DNA of 64,000 nt from Gluconobacter cerevisiae (GTDB taxonomy: Bacteria > Pseudomonadota > Alphaproteobacteria > Acetobacterales > Acetobacteraceae): positions 186,001 to 250,000 of the forward strand of contig NZ_JABCQO010000001.1 of NCBI RefSeq assembly GCF_015244675.1, in the 5' to 3' direction. Each line of letters starts with the position of its first letter. Within the stretch, counting starts at the first letter, position 1. Under the pieces are notes generated by a model, which was not told where the DNA came from, did no database searches, and saw nothing but the letters and a program-made list of their open reading frames with translations. Below are positions 43,855-54,396 of the stretch, piece by piece. The position numbers and the translations under genes are program-made.

Positions 43855-44332
43855 ACGGCTCTCCACATCAGAAAATCTGTGATCAGAGAGCAAGATATCG
43901 CTCACCCTCTTGCCCGAACTTTCCATCAGATGCGGCTGCAGGTCTTATGGTCGTTTCGGTCTGACGAAAGAGATATTTGAGCAGTCTGACCAAAACCTGA
44001 CGTAAATTTCGTCAGATTTAATTTCTGGGGAAAACCGGAAAATGTTCACCAAATTGCAATCAAACAAATTGCGCATGACCATGAAAATCTGGGAGGTCGT
44101 GCTCCCGCCATAAAAACGATTGGTGCAGCCAAATCTCCAGAAACGACTTTTGAGATCTTCCCAAAAGCTGAATAAAAGAAATTTTCCGGATCGCAATATT
44201 TCACAACAAACAGAACTGCGAAATACAGATCCCCAGAAGAGTTTTTAGTCGCATCCAGATGTGACTTTCTCATCCCCTGAAAGTCGCATATCTTTCCGAT
44301 ATCTTGTTTCTATTTCGCAAAGCCGACGCACA
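43855..44332. promoter_or_regulatory. Gene-free stretch with the harpin promoter
   Basis: About 480 bp between divergent genes, of lower GC than the flanks. It contains the tts-box-like element (43984-44008) and a second GTCAGA half-site (44010-44015). Nothing else was recognised; the small frames in it lack ribosome-binding sites. Confidence 0.5.
43984..44008 (-). promoter_or_regulatory. tts-box-like element upstream of the harpin-like gene
   Basis: On the minus strand it reads ACGTCAGGTTTTGGTCAGAC. Together with the sctI element it gives GTCAGGTT-xx-G-x-TCAG, eleven or more identical positions. It lies about 130 bp before the start at 43854, and would be the binding site of the TtsI-like regulator. 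Confidence 0.45.
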
Positions 44333-45430
44333 ATGCCAGATTTTTCCCAGAATGGTCCGCAGGACAATACCCGTTCCGTTCTGGTCGCCCTGTTGGCAAG
44401 CGCAATTGTCATCAGCGCCATCTGGATCCTCAAACCCTTCCTTCCTGCCACAATCTGGGCTGTCACCATCGCAGTGACCACCTGGCCCCTGTTACGCCGT
44501 CTTCAGACTGTCGTCGGAAATAGTCGTCGGACGGCGGTCTCGTTGACAATTCTGATCGCAATGCTGGTTTTCATTCTTCCGCTGTGGCTCGCCATTACTA
44601 CCGTTTCCGGCCATTTCAGCGATATTGCTACCCTGATCTCCACTGCTTCATCACTTCACATTCCGGATGAACCGGAATGGCTCGCCCGGCTTCCGCTGGT
44701 TGGCCAGCATATTGCGCCGCTCTGGGACCGTGTCCAGCACATGCAGCTCCCGGAAATGATTCAAAAAATTATTCCTGCACCAGAAACGATGATCCACACC
44801 TTTCTGGCTTATGCAGGCAGCTTCAGCATTCTTGCTCTGCAATTTATTCTCACACTCGTCATTCTCGGCTTCCTCCTCATGCGCGCGGAGGCTGCAACTG
44901 CCGTTGCGAATAGCCTTGTCACCATTCTGGCAGGCCATCGCGGCAAGGAAATGTTGCAACTTGCCGCCTGTACAATCCGGGGCGTGGCGTTTGGCGTCAC
45001 CGTTACTGCAGTCGTAGAATCTACCGTTGCCGGTATCGGCATGAAACTCGCAGGTGTACCCTGGATCAGCATCCTCACCGCCGCCACATTCATGATCTGC
45101 CTGCTTCAGGGCGGCCCAGGTTTTACTCTCATTCCAGCCGTGATCTGGGTCTATTTTGAACGTGGTCTCGCACCTGCTGCACTTCTGTTTGCCGTCACGA
45201 TCATTACCATTGTCATCGACAACGTCCTGCGCCCGTTCCTGATCCGCAAACAGGCCGACATTCCGCTCATTCTCATTATGCTTGGCGTTATCGGTGGACT
45301 GGGCGGACTGGGGCTTGTCGGTATCTTCATTGGCCCACTGATCCTGTCCGTCGCTTACACGCTGACCAAAAGCTGGATCAATGACTCCGGCCGGAAAAAT
45401 CCTTCCCTCACGCCTCCGATGGAATCCTGA
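44333..45430 (+). CDS. AI-2E family transporter (PerM-like membrane protein)
   Basis: 365 residues from the ATG at 44333; the frame from 44261 adds a leader without a membrane role. Eight or so hydrophobic helices are seen. Family features are an early double helix (VALLASAIVISAIWILKPFLPATIWAVTIAV), RAEAATAVANSLVTILAGHRG in the middle, LQGGPGFTLIPAVIWVYFERG, and VIDNVLRPFLIRKQADIPLILIMLGVIGGLGGLGLVGIFIGPLIL at the end (the best-conserved part of PF01594). Substrates vary across the family and cannot be read from sequence. It stands next to the T3SS, but is an ordinary housekeeping gene by composition. Confidence 0.85.
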   Translation: MPDFSQNGPQDNTRSVLVALLASAIVISAIWILKPFLPATIWAVTIAVTTWPLLRRLQTVVGNSRRTAVSLTILIAMLVFILPLWLAITTVSGHFSDIATLISTASSLHIPDEPEWLARLPLVGQHIAPLWDRVQHMQLPEMIQKIIPAPETMIHTFLAYAGSFSILALQFILTLVILGFLLMRAEAATAVANSLVTILAGHRGKEMLQLAACTIRGVAFGVTVTAVVESTVAGIGMKLAGVPWISILTAATFMICLLQGGPGFTLIPAVIWVYFERGLAPAALLFAVTIITIVIDNVLRPFLIRKQADIPLILIMLGVIGGLGGLGLVGIFIGPLILSVAYTLTKSWINDSGRKNPSLTPPMES

Positions 45431-45442
45431 ACCTACGGGGCG

Positions 45443-46369
45443 TTACTCGGTGGCTACCGGCCCATAGTTCTGCCGGATGCGACGGGCCTGATGAATGAAA
45501 TAAAGCTTGGCGCCTGTCATGCGGACAGAGCGAAACACCAGATAAAGCGGTGCCGTCAGGGCGGTGCGGGAAGACAGCGGGATATAGGCCACCTGTCCGG
45601 CATGATGCTGCTGCATGGACTGGGGAACAAGGGAAATCCCAAGTCCTCCTGCCACCAGATTGAGAGCCGCCAGAAGCTGCGGTCCCTTCTGGTGAATCCT
45701 TGGTGTAAAACCCGCCCCAAGACAGGCATCCACGATCGTCTTGTACAAGCCATTATTATATTGGCTCTGATACAGGATGAAATCCTCGTTCTCGAGTTCG
45801 GTCAGTTTCAGACCTGAAGCCGGAGCGTCTTTCGCCAATCTGTGCGTCCGGGGAACCGCTACCACCATGGGTTCTTCCACGATCAGTTCAACCACGACAT
45901 CCGACACATCAGGAATGGACGTCCGCACAAAAGCGACATCCACGGCATCTTCCCGCAGGCCTTCCAGAAGCTGACTGGAATTGCCCTCCGTCAACGTTAG
46001 TCCCACGTCCGGCCAGGTTTCGCGAAACTGCCCCAGCATGTCCGGCAGACTGGGATGACACAGGGCGGAATTCGTAAACCCGATCGACAGTTCCCCGGTT
46101 TCGCCCCGCACAATCCGGCGGACATCTTCGATCGTCTCATCCATACGCGCGATGACATCATATGCCCCCTTAAGCATACTACGCCCCGCCGATGTCAGCC
46201 GCATGCCCTTTGCATGACGCTCGAAGAGTTGAACTCCCAGTTCCTGCTCCAACCCCTTGAGCAGCCGGGTAAGCGGAGGCTGCTGGATTCCCAGCCGTTC
46301 GGCAGCCCGGGTGAGGTTGCGTTCTTCGGCAATGGCAATGACAGCATGGAGATGTCTGAGTTCGATCAT
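45443..46369 (-). CDS. LysR-family transcriptional regulator
   Basis: 308 residues. The N-terminal helix-turn-helix reads LRHLHAVIAIAEERNLTRAAERLGIQQPPLTRLLKGLEQELGVQLFERHAKGMRLT, and the effector domain follows (GELSIGFTNSALCHPSLPDML). It is divergent from icd-acnA; a CATAC palindrome lies in the shared region against its start codon. Control of the adjacent TCA genes is plausible; the ligand is unknown. Confidence 0.93.
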   Translation of the reverse strand: MIELRHLHAVIAIAEERNLTRAAERLGIQQPPLTRLLKGLEQELGVQLFERHAKGMRLTSAGRSMLKGAYDVIARMDETIEDVRRIVRGETGELSIGFTNSALCHPSLPDMLGQFRETWPDVGLTLTEGNSSQLLEGLREDAVDVAFVRTSIPDVSDVVVELIVEEPMVVAVPRTHRLAKDAPASGLKLTELENEDFILYQSQYNNGLYKTIVDACLGAGFTPRIHQKGPQLLAALNLVAGGLGISLVPQSMQQHHAGQVAYIPLSSRTALTAPLYLVFRSVRMTGAKLYFIHQARRIRQNYGPVATE

Positions 46370-46371
46370 CC

Positions 46372-46388
46372 CATACCTTTAAAGTATG
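46372..46388. promoter_or_regulatory. LysR-type operator palindrome between the regulator and icd
   Basis: CATAC-CTTTAAA-GTATG is a near-perfect 17-bp palindrome of T-N11-A type, placed 3 bp upstream of the LysR start codon and 98 bp before icd. This position fits autorepression and control of icd-acnA. Confidence 0.55.
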
Positions 46389-46485
46389 ATGAAACCCCTC
46401 CGCAAACATTGGTTCAGGCGCGAAATCTCTTTAAGGTCCGCTGCGTCATAAACACATATCCTTATTGACCGGACAGGAACGCGCC

Positions 46486-47508
46486 ATGACCAAGACCATT
46501 CCCGCCACACTCATCGCCGGTGACGGAATTGGCCCGGAAATCATGCAGTCGGTCACGACCGTCATGGACGCCCTCGACGCCCCCTTCCTCTGGGATCACC
46601 AGAGCGCAGGCGTCGGCGCCTTCGAGGAGCACGGAACCGCTCTCCCCGAGGCTACGCTCGACAGCATCCGCCGCACCGGCCTCGTGCTGAAAGGCCCGCT
46701 GACCACGCCCGTCGGCAAGGGTTTCCGCTCCATCAACGTCACGCTGCGTCAGGCCTTCGACCTATACGCCAACGTGCGCCCGACCCAGACGATCGTTCCC
46801 GGTGGGCGCTACGAAAACGTCGATCTGGTCGTGATCCGCGAAAACATCGAAGGGCTTTACGCCGCGATGGAGCACTACATGGCCGTGGACGGGGACCCCG
46901 AAGCTGTGGCGTATGGCGCAGGCTTCAATACCCGCGCGGAATGCAACCGGATCGTCCGCTTCGCCTTCGAATACGCCATCAAGAACAACCGCAAGAAGGT
47001 CACGCTCGTTCACAAGGCGAACATCCTGAAAATCCTGAGCGGCCTGTTCCTGCATGAGGGCCGCAAGGTCGCCGCAGAATATGAAGGCCGCGTGGCGCTG
47101 GAAGAACGCATCGTCGATGCCTGCGCAATGGAACTCGTCATCCGTCCGGAGAACTACGACGTCATCGTCACGACCAATCTGTTCGGCGACATCCTGTCCG
47201 ATCTGACGGCTGGTCTCGTAGGCGGCTTAGGCATGGCGCCGGGTGCGAATATCGGCGAGAAAATGGGAATCTTCGAAGCCGTCCATGGCTCCGCGCCCGA
47301 TATCGCCGGACAGGGCATCGCCAATCCACTGGCGCTGATGATGGCGGGCAGCATGATGCTCGCCCATGTCGGACGGCTGGACCTCTCCGAACGGCTTGAC
47401 GGTGCGATGAAGCAGATCCTTCAGGTCGAAGGCCTCCGCACGCGCGATCTCGGCGGCAAGGCCACCACGCAGGACGTCACGCAGGCCCTTCTGCGCGCCA
47501 TCAACTAA
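46486..47508 (+). CDS. icd: Isocitrate dehydrogenase, NAD-type (IDH3-like)
   Basis: 340 residues from the ATG at 46486. It belongs to the isocitrate/isopropylmalate dehydrogenase family: GDGIGPEI at the start, substrate-binding [41 protein letters not shown], and [23 protein letters not shown] with metal Asp residues, then [12 protein letters not shown]. The size and IDH3-like serine motif fit the NAD-linked enzyme, oxidising isocitrate to 2-oxoglutarate. Co-directional acnA follows 33 bp later. Isopropylmalate dehydrogenase is the main alternative, less likely next to acnA. Confidence 0.88.
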   Translation: MTKTIPATLIAGDGIGPEIMQSVTTVMDALDAPFLWDHQSAGVGAFEEHGTALPEATLDSIRRTGLVLKGPLTTPVGKGFRSINVTLRQAFDLYANVRPTQTIVPGGRYENVDLVVIRENIEGLYAAMEHYMAVDGDPEAVAYGAGFNTRAECNRIVRFAFEYAIKNNRKKVTLVHKANILKILSGLFLHEGRKVAAEYEGRVALEERIVDACAMELVIRPENYDVIVTTNLFGDILSDLTAGLVGGLGMAPGANIGEKMGIFEAVHGSAPDIAGQGIANPLALMMAGSMMLAHVGRLDLSERLDGAMKQILQVEGLRTRDLGGKATTQDVTQALLRAIN

Positions 47509-47541
47509 TTCCCTGACAGCCCTCCAAGGAACATTCCCATC

Positions 47542-50232
47542 ATGAAACAGGTTGGACACGACCTTCTGGACTGCCAGCGCGACCTTTCGGTTGAAGGGCG
47601 CTCCTATCGCTATTTCTCCCTGCCCGTCGCCGCTGCAAAGCTGGGAGACATTTCGCGCCTGCCCGTCAGCCTGAAGGTTCTGCTCGAAAACGTGCTGCGC
47701 TTTACGGATGGCACGACCTATCGCGTTGAAGACGCACAGGCGATTGTCGACTGGACGAAAGCTGCACACTCCACCGAGGAAGTCCCGTTCAAGCCCGCGC
47801 GCATCCTGATGCAGGATTTCACCGGCGTTCCAGCCGTCGTCGATCTGGCAGCCATGCGCGACGGCATCGTCTCGCTCGGCGGTGATCCGCAGAAGGTCAA
47901 TCCGCTCGTGCCCGTCGATCTGGTGATCGACCATTCCGTGATGGTGGACGTCGCCGGACGCAAGGATGCGCTTCAGCAGAACGTTTCGCTGGAATTCGAG
48001 CGCAATGGTGAGCGTTATGCGTTCCTGCGCTGGGGTCAGGAAGCATTCGACCAGTTCCGCGTCGTCCCGCCGGGAGCTGGCATCTGCCATCAGGTCAATC
48101 TGGAATATCTGTCGCAGGTGGTCTGGACGGGAACGGTTGGCGACGTCACCTACGCCTATCCCGACACGCTGTATGGCACGGATTCCCACACGACTATGGT
48201 CAACGGGCTTGGCGTTCTGGGCTGGGGTGTCGGCGGGATCGAAGCCGAGGCCGCCATGCTCGGACAGCCGATTTCCATGCTCATTCCCGATGTCGTGGGC
48301 TTCCGCATGGACGGGCGTCTGCCGGAAGGCACGACCGCGACCGATCTGGTCCTGACGGTCACACAGATGCTTCGCGCCAAGGGCGTGGTCGGCAAATTCG
48401 TGGAATTCTTCGGCCCGGCGCTGGATCATCTGCCGGTCGCGGACCGCGCCACCATCGCAAACATGGCGCCGGAATATGGCGCGACCTGCGGCTTCTTCCC
48501 CGTGGATGCACTCGCGCTCGACTATCTGCGCCAGACCGGCCGTGACGAACACCGCATTGCCCTGACCGAAGCATGGTTGCGCGCGCAGGGTATGTTCCGC
48601 GATGCCTCAACGCCGGAGCCAGTCTTTTCGGACGTTCTGACGCTGGATCTGGGCACAGTCACGCCCTGTATTTCCGGCCCCAAGCGCCCGCAGGACCGGA
48701 TCGAACTCTCCGCCGCCACCCCGGCTTTCGAAAAAGCCCTGACGGAAGCGCTCGGCGTCAAACCGGACGCGATTCACAAAACTGCCCCCGTCGCTGACAC
48801 GGATTATGCGATCGGGCACGGCTCCATCGTCATCGCCGCCATCACATCCTGCACCAACACGTCCAACCCCGCCGTTCTGGTCGCAGCCGGGCTGGTGGCC
48901 CGCAAGGCCCGCGCGCTTGGCCTGATGCCGAAGCCCTGGGTCAAGACGTCGCTCGCACCCGGATCGCAGGTCGTCACGGATTATCTGGATCGCGCCAATC
49001 TGAGCGCCGATCTGGACGCGCTGGGTTTTGAGACGGTCGGCTATGGCTGCACGACCTGCATCGGCAATTCCGGCCCGCTGGCGAAAGAACTTGTGGACGC
49101 GATCGAGGGCAATGGTCTGGTCGCGACCTCGGTCCTGTCCGGCAACCGAAATTTTGAAGGCCGGATTTCGCCCAACGTGCGGGCCAATTATCTCGCAAGC
49201 CCGCCGCTCGTCGTCGCCTATGCGCTGCTGGGAACGATGCGCGAGGACATCACGACGGCTGTTCTCGGACATGCGCCCGACGGCACGGCGGTCCACCTGC
49301 GCGATATCTGGCCGACCAACCACGAAATCGCCGAGCTCGTCGGTTCTGCCGTCACGCGCGAAGCGTTCGTCGAGCGTTACAGCCACATCACGGAAGGCAC
49401 CAAGGAATGGCAGGCTCTGGCCTCTGCCGGAACCTCAGCCACCTATGACTGGCAGCCCGGCTCGACCTATGTGCAGAACCCGCCCTATTTCGACGGTCTG
49501 ACCGCCGAACCCGCGCCCACGAAAGACATTTCCGGCGCGCGGATTCTGGCGCTGCTGGGCGACAACATCACGACCGACCACATCTCCCCGGCCGGTGCGA
49601 TTGCGGCCTCTTCGCCTGCGGGCGTGTATCTTCAGGAGCATCAGGTTGCGGTGAAGGACTTCAATTCCTACGGCTCCCGTCGCGGCAATGACCGCGTCAT
49701 GGTCCGGGGAACCTTCGCCAATATCCGCATCCGAAATGAGATGGCACCGGGAACCGAAGGCGGCGTCACGCTGCATCAGCCGGATGGCGCGCAGATGTCC
49801 ATCTATGATGCCGCTAGCCGATATGCAGAGGACGGCGTGCCGCTCGTGGTGTTCGGGGGCAAGGAATACGGGATGGGCTCATCGCGTGACTGGGCCGCGA
49901 AAGGCACGCGCCTGTTGGGTATCAAAGCCGTCATCGCCGAGAGCTTCGAGCGCATCCACCGATCCAACCTCGTCGGCATGGGCGTCCTGCCCCTGACCTT
50001 CGAGCCGGGCACAACGCGCAAAACGCTGGGTCTGGACGGAACGGAAACGATCGCCATTCACGGCATCGAAACCCTGACGCCGCGCCAGACGCTGACCATG
50101 ACCATCACCCGTCAGGATGGCAGCACGCAGGATGTCCCGCTGCTATGTCGTGTCGATACAGTCGATGAGGCGGACTATTACCGCAACGGAGGCATCCTGC
50201 CTTACGTTCTGCGGGGAATGGCTTCAGTCTAA
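47542..50232 (+). CDS. acnA: Aconitate hydratase (aconitase A)
   Basis: 896 residues, the standard length of AcnA/IRP-type aconitases. The cluster ligands are visible in SCTNTSNP (first Cys) and [13 protein letters not shown] (two Cys). [12 protein letters not shown] and the C-terminal swivel domain with [16 protein letters not shown]-like [17 protein letters not shown] are present. It converts citrate to isocitrate ahead of Icd, so the pair forms one step sequence of the TCA cycle. It is followed by a strong terminator. Confidence 0.97.
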   Translation: MKQVGHDLLDCQRDLSVEGRSYRYFSLPVAAAKLGDISRLPVSLKVLLENVLRFTDGTTYRVEDAQAIVDWTKAAHSTEEVPFKPARILMQDFTGVPAVVDLAAMRDGIVSLGGDPQKVNPLVPVDLVIDHSVMVDVAGRKDALQQNVSLEFERNGERYAFLRWGQEAFDQFRVVPPGAGICHQVNLEYLSQVVWTGTVGDVTYAYPDTLYGTDSHTTMVNGLGVLGWGVGGIEAEAAMLGQPISMLIPDVVGFRMDGRLPEGTTATDLVLTVTQMLRAKGVVGKFVEFFGPALDHLPVADRATIANMAPEYGATCGFFPVDALALDYLRQTGRDEHRIALTEAWLRAQGMFRDASTPEPVFSDVLTLDLGTVTPCISGPKRPQDRIELSAATPAFEKALTEALGVKPDAIHKTAPVADTDYAIGHGSIVIAAITSCTNTSNPAVLVAAGLVARKARALGLMPKPWVKTSLAPGSQVVTDYLDRANLSADLDALGFETVGYGCTTCIGNSGPLAKELVDAIEGNGLVATSVLSGNRNFEGRISPNVRANYLASPPLVVAYALLGTMREDITTAVLGHAPDGTAVHLRDIWPTNHEIAELVGSAVTREAFVERYSHITEGTKEWQALASAGTSATYDWQPGSTYVQNPPYFDGLTAEPAPTKDISGARILALLGDNITTDHISPAGAIAASSPAGVYLQEHQVAVKDFNSYGSRRGNDRVMVRGTFANIRIRNEMAPGTEGGVTLHQPDGAQMSIYDAASRYAEDGVPLVVFGGKEYGMGSSRDWAAKGTRLLGIKAVIAESFERIHRSNLVGMGVLPLTFEPGTTRKTLGLDGTETIAIHGIETLTPRQTLTMTITRQDGSTQDVPLLCRVDTVDEADYYRNGGILPYVLRGMASV

Positions 50233-50266
50233 AAAAATGGCGGGGCTTCGGTCCCGCCATTTTTGT
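50232..50266. terminator. Bidirectional terminator between acnA and the LysE-type gene
   Basis: AAAAATGGCGGG and CCCGCCATTTTT flank a small loop (GCTTCGGT). The A-run and T-run make it work on both strands, as needed for two convergent genes. Confidence 0.93.
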
Positions 50267-50273
50267 CTGAAAC

Positions 50274-50906
50274 TCAGGCTCTGCGGCTCAGCGCCAGCTT
50301 GAGGCTGAACGCCAGAAAAATGCTGCCCGTCAGCCGGTCCATGCGGCGCACGACCGTCGCACTCGACAAAAACCGCCCTAAAGGCACCGTCAGCACAACG
50401 AGCAGTCCGAGCCACGAGAACGACAGCAACGCCTGAATACCGGTCAGAAGGAGCGAAAATTCCTTCACGTTCACATGCGGCGGGATGAACTGCGGCATGA
50501 AGGTCATGTAGAAAATGCCGACCTTGGGGTTGAGCAGATTTGTCAGCAGACCCCGCCGGAAGGCTGCGCGCGCATCGGCCTGCACAGGCACCGCATCCGC
50601 TGCCCCGAGGGACGTTCGAGGATGCAGGATCAGGCCGATCCCAAGCCAGGCGAGATAAAGCGCGCCGGCCCATTTGACGATCATAAAGGCCGTTTGAGAG
50701 GCCGCTAGCAGCGCCGTCAGACCGAAAGCCGCAGCAAGCCCCCAGATCCCAAGTCCGAGACAAATCCCCACGACCGCTGCCAGACCGGCCTTCCAGCCAG
50801 AGGTCGTGGCAGTTCGCAGCGTCATGGCCGTATCGAGGCCCGGCGTAATCGTGAAGACGGCAGCCGCAGCCGCGAAAGTGAGAAGGGGGATCAGGTAAGG
50901 ATGCAT
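50274..50906 (-). CDS. LysE/RhtB family amino-acid exporter
   Basis: 210 residues with six hydrophobic segments. Typical motifs are FTITPGLDTAMTLRTATTSGWKAGLAAVVGICLGLGIWGLAAAFGL, VKWAGALYLAWLGIGLI and FRRGLLTNLLNPKVGIFYMTFMPQF. It exports amino acids or related metabolites from the cytoplasm; the substrate is not deducible. Confidence 0.93.
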   Translation of the reverse strand: MHPYLIPLLTFAAAAAVFTITPGLDTAMTLRTATTSGWKAGLAAVVGICLGLGIWGLAAAFGLTALLAASQTAFMIVKWAGALYLAWLGIGLILHPRTSLGAADAVPVQADARAAFRRGLLTNLLNPKVGIFYMTFMPQFIPPHVNVKEFSLLLTGIQALLSFSWLGLLVVLTVPLGRFLSSATVVRRMDRLTGSIFLAFSLKLALSRRA

Positions 50907-50953
50907 GACCGAAATCTACACCCCGTCCTGAAAATCCCCAATCCCCCTTTTCT

Positions 50954-52525
50954 TTATCCGGCCTTTGCAGTCACGGGCAGACGGATCAGATAATCGAAGG
51001 CGGACAGGGAGGCCTTGGCTCCCTCACCCATCGCAATGACGATCTGCTTGTACGGAACCGTCGTCACATCTCCTGCCGCGAACACACCGGGGACGGATGT
51101 TGCGCAGTGATCATTGATGACGATCTCGCCATACGGGCTGAGCTTCAGAGCCCCCTTCAGCCACTCCGAATTGGGCAACAAACCAATCTGAATGAACACG
51201 CCATCCGTTTTGACCTGATGCAGTCCACCATCACCGTCGCTATAAGTCAGACCCGTGACTTCCTTGCCATCCCCTTCGATCTTCGTGGTCAGGGCGTTCG
51301 TCAGAACCGTGACATTCGACAGGCTCAGCAGCTTGTCCTGCAACACCTTGTCGGCTTTCAGATGCGCGCCGCGCTGTAAGAGCGTGACATGCGAGACAAT
51401 GCCTGCCAGGTCGATAGCCGCTTCCACACCGCTATTGCCGCCACCAGCCACAACAACCGGACGTCCCTTGTAGAACGGACCATCGCAATGCGGGCAGTAG
51501 GCCACGCCCTTCGTGCGATATTCGTCCTCGCCCGGAACCCCCAGATGCCGCCAGCGCGCGCCAGTCGCGATGATGACCGTCTTTGAACGCAACGTGGCAC
51601 CACTTTCCAGAACGATCTGATGCAGACCACCGACGTCTTCAGCCGGGATCAGCTTTGCCGCAAGCTGCGAGGCGATGATCTGCACATCATACTGCCGCAC
51701 ATGAGCCTCAAGCGCTGCCGAGAGCTTCGGCCCTTCCGTTTCCTGCACGGAAATGAAGTTCTCGATCCCGGCCGTATCCATGACCTGACCGCCAAACCGC
51801 TCCGCTACAAGACCGGTCCGCAGGCCCTTACGAGCGGAATAGATCGCCGCCGCATCACCAGAAGGCCCAGCACCAAGCACCAGCACATCAAACGGTGCCA
51901 TGTCGTTCAGCTTTTCCGCCGAACGGGCGACCGAAGCCGTATCCAGCTTGGCGAGAATATCCGCCACTTCCATCCGACCCGACGCAAACGGCTCACCATT
52001 CAGATAGACCTGCGGGACCGAGCGAATGCCGAGGCGTTCTACTTCTTCCTGAAAATCCGCACCATCAATGGCGGTGTGATGGATCTTCGGGTTCAGCACG
52101 CTCATGGCATTGAGCGCCTGCACCACGTCCGGGCAGTTCTGGCAGGACTGGGAGAAATACGTCTCGAAATGGAACTCCCCGTCCAGCGCGCGGATCTGTT
52201 CGACCACATCCGCCTCAATCTTCGGCGGATGGCCACTGACCTGAAGCAGCGCCAGAACGAGCGACGTAAACTCGTGCCCCATCGGCAGACCCGCAAAGCA
52301 GACCTGAATGTCCGTGCCGGGGCGGCGGATGACGAATGATGGCGTGCGGGAGCCCTGCCCCTTGTCCGAAAACGTCACCTTGGGGGACAGGCTGGCAATG
52401 TCTTCCAGCAGGCCGCGCACTTCAGTGGAACGGGCATCCGCGCCAAGGGTCGCCTCAAGCACGACCGCATCACGCAGGTACTCCATATAGGCGCGCATCT
52501 GGGTTTTCAGGTCGTCCTGAAGCAT
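50954..52525 (-). CDS. ahpF: Alkyl hydroperoxide reductase subunit F
   Basis: 523 residues, standard for AhpF. The N-terminal glutaredoxin-like double domain carries CQNC (about residue 130), then a flavoprotein domain with [17 protein letters not shown], catalytic CPHC (YCPHCDGPF), [15 protein letters not shown] for NADH and [12 protein letters not shown] for FAD. It reduces AhpC with NADH. It follows ahpC by 124 bp on the same strand, with a hairpin between. Confidence 0.97.
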   Translation of the reverse strand: MLQDDLKTQMRAYMEYLRDAVVLEATLGADARSTEVRGLLEDIASLSPKVTFSDKGQGSRTPSFVIRRPGTDIQVCFAGLPMGHEFTSLVLALLQVSGHPPKIEADVVEQIRALDGEFHFETYFSQSCQNCPDVVQALNAMSVLNPKIHHTAIDGADFQEEVERLGIRSVPQVYLNGEPFASGRMEVADILAKLDTASVARSAEKLNDMAPFDVLVLGAGPSGDAAAIYSARKGLRTGLVAERFGGQVMDTAGIENFISVQETEGPKLSAALEAHVRQYDVQIIASQLAAKLIPAEDVGGLHQIVLESGATLRSKTVIIATGARWRHLGVPGEDEYRTKGVAYCPHCDGPFYKGRPVVVAGGGNSGVEAAIDLAGIVSHVTLLQRGAHLKADKVLQDKLLSLSNVTVLTNALTTKIEGDGKEVTGLTYSDGDGGLHQVKTDGVFIQIGLLPNSEWLKGALKLSPYGEIVINDHCATSVPGVFAAGDVTTVPYKQIVIAMGEGAKASLSAFDYLIRLPVTAKAG

Positions 52526-52582
52526 CTTTTTTCTCCGGATTACGGGACTGAATATTTGGAACCGGAAGACTGTCCGGCACAG

Positions 52583-52602
52583 CCGCCTTCAGAAGAAGGC
52601 GG
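52583..52602 (-). terminator. Hairpin between ahpC and ahpF
   Basis: CCGCCTTC-AGAA-GAAGGCGG is a perfect 8-bp stem with a tetraloop, without a good U-run. It may be a partial terminator that gives more AhpC than AhpF. Confidence 0.55.
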
Positions 52603-52649
52603 AAGCGGGTGGAGCCCGAAAGCCCCACCCTGATCAGATCCGGAAAGGA

Positions 52650-53213
52650 TCAGATCTTGCCGACGAGGTCGAGGGACGGCTTGAGCGTCTCGCTGCCTTC
52701 CTTCCACTTCGCCGGGCAGACTTCGCCCGGATGGCTTGCGACGTATTGTGCAGCCTGAATCTTCTCCAGAAGTTCGGTCGCGCTGCGGCCGACGCCACCG
52801 GCGGTGATTTCGATGTACTGGATCTTACCTTCCGGATCGATCAGGAACGTGCCGCGATCGGCCATGCCGGCTTCTTCGATCAGCACATCAAAGTTGCGTG
52901 CAATCGCGCCCGTCGGGTCGCCCAGCATCGTGTACTTGATCTTGCCGATAGCCGGAGACGTGTCGTGCCAGGCTTTGTGCGTGAAATGCTTGTCCGTGGA
53001 GACGGAGAAGATTTCCACGCCCAGCTTGTCGAAAGCGGCCTGGTTGTCGGCGAGGTCTTCGAGTTCCGTCGGGCAGACGAACGTGAAGTCGGCCGGATAG
53101 AAGAAGAAAACGGACCACTTGCCGCGAACGTCGGAGTCCGTGACCGTGAGGAACTCACCGTTGCGGAAAGCATCGGTAGAGAAGGGCTTCAGCGGGGAGT
53201 TGATGCGAACCAT
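52650..53213 (-). CDS. ahpC: Alkyl hydroperoxide reductase peroxiredoxin AhpC
   Basis: 187 residues from the ATG at 53213 (AGGAGA upstream); the frame upstream to 53315 is leader. The peroxidatic Cys is in [19 protein letters not shown] and the resolving Cys in [13 protein letters not shown], both canonical for AhpC. It reduces H2O2 and organic peroxides using AhpF. It is divergent from oxyR, its usual activator. Confidence 0.97.
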   Translation of the reverse strand: MVRINSPLKPFSTDAFRNGEFLTVTDSDVRGKWSVFFFYPADFTFVCPTELEDLADNQAAFDKLGVEIFSVSTDKHFTHKAWHDTSPAIGKIKYTMLGDPTGAIARNFDVLIEEAGMADRGTFLIDPEGKIQYIEITAGGVGRSATELLEKIQAAQYVASHPGEVCPAKWKEGSETLKPSLDLVGKI

Positions 53214-53325
53214 CAGACTGTCTCCTGACCTTGGGTTGGTGTTGTGTTGCGGACTCTGTGTCACACAGAAAGAGAGGGACAGGAAACAGTTCCTGTCAAT
53301 ATGACTGATCGCCAAAACCGAACTT

Positions 53326-53356
53326 ATAGAATGAAGATATCAAGACTCCCGATCAT
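53326..53356. promoter_or_regulatory. Candidate OxyR operator between ahpC and oxyR
   Basis: ATAG-7-ATAT begins at 53326 and is followed 10 bases later by ATCATGATAT, resembling the ATAG-N7-CTAT repeats bound by OxyR. It lies about 115 bp upstream of ahpC and 105 bp upstream of oxyR. The match is partial. Confidence 0.4.
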
Positions 53357-53459
53357 GATATGAACCTTGTCCGCAAGAAACAGCCTCTTCCGACGTTATT
53401 TTTCTTTAACAAGCAGAACCGCACTTCCCCATAACGTTATCCGGTCCTATTTATGGAAC

Positions 53460-54389
53460 ATGAGCTATGTTCCCCTTTCCGGCCTGTCCCTGCGTGATAT
53501 CGAATATGTGGTTGCGGTCGATGACCTGCGCAACTTCTCCCGCGCGGCCGAACGCTGCGGCGTCAGCCAAGCGGGACTGTCCGAACAGGTCCGCAAGCTC
53601 GAACAGCTTCTGGATGTCACCCTTTTCGAACGCTCGCGGCGGCACGTCGCCCCGACTCCGGATGGCGAACGTCTGCTCGCGCTCGGGCGGGAGGTTCTCG
53701 CGGCAGCCCGCAACCTGCTCGAAGTCGCCCGTGCCCAGACCGGCCCCATGGAAGGCGCGCTCCGGCTCGGCGTCATTCCCACACTCGGCCCGTATTACAT
53801 TCCGGGCCTTCTGCCCCGCCTGCGTGAGCATTATCCGGCGCTCAGCCTGCGCTTGCGTGAAAGCATGACGGACACGCTGGTGCACGCTCTGCGCAACAGC
53901 GAACTGGACGTCGCTCTCATGGCACTGCCCGCACCTTCCGAGGCTCTGGAAAGCGCGCCGATCTTTGAGGAATCTTTTCTTGCCGTGTTTCCGAGCACGC
54001 ATGAACTGGCGCAGAAACCGAAACTCTCCCTCAGCCAGCTCGGCCGCCCAGACCTGCTGCTGCTGGAGGATGGGCATTGCCTGCGTGATCAGGCCCTGTC
54101 CATCTGCCCGACCGTTCCGCGCGAAGGCGAGCAGCGTCTGGCCACCAGCCTTGAAATGCTATGGTACATGATCGGAGCGGGCGAAGGATTTTCCCTCATT
54201 CCCCAGCTTGCACTGCGCAACCGCGTAGATTTCGAAGATCTCATCACCGTTCGCCCCCTTCCCGAACCCGAAGCGCGCCGCACGATCGGTCTGACCTGGC
54301 GCGCCTCGGACCCGAGAGCTTCCGTCTTTCGCGATTTCGCAGGCTATCTTCGCAGCATCACCCCAGAACACTGCCACGTCTGTCGCTGA
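53460..54389 (+). CDS. oxyR: Peroxide-sensing LysR-type regulator OxyR
   Basis: 309 residues from the ATG at 53460, chosen because it places the helix-turn-helix (LRDIEYVVAVDDLRNFSRAAERCGVSQAGLSEQVRKLEQLLDVTLFER) in the usual position. Two redox cysteines are in the family context GHCLRDQALSIC, nine residues apart, as in Escherichia coli OxyR Cys199/Cys208. The gene is divergent from ahpC-ahpF, which it should activate when oxidised. Confidence 0.94.
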   Translation: MSYVPLSGLSLRDIEYVVAVDDLRNFSRAAERCGVSQAGLSEQVRKLEQLLDVTLFERSRRHVAPTPDGERLLALGREVLAAARNLLEVARAQTGPMEGALRLGVIPTLGPYYIPGLLPRLREHYPALSLRLRESMTDTLVHALRNSELDVALMALPAPSEALESAPIFEESFLAVFPSTHELAQKPKLSLSQLGRPDLLLLEDGHCLRDQALSICPTVPREGEQRLATSLEMLWYMIGAGEGFSLIPQLALRNRVDFEDLITVRPLPEPEARRTIGLTWRASDPRASVFRDFAGYLRSITPEHCHVCR

Positions 54390-54396
54390 ACTCCTC

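Noticed and set aside
47227-48552. 441-residue minus-strand frame over icd-acnA
   Set aside because: Shadow of two clearly functional genes; no domains.
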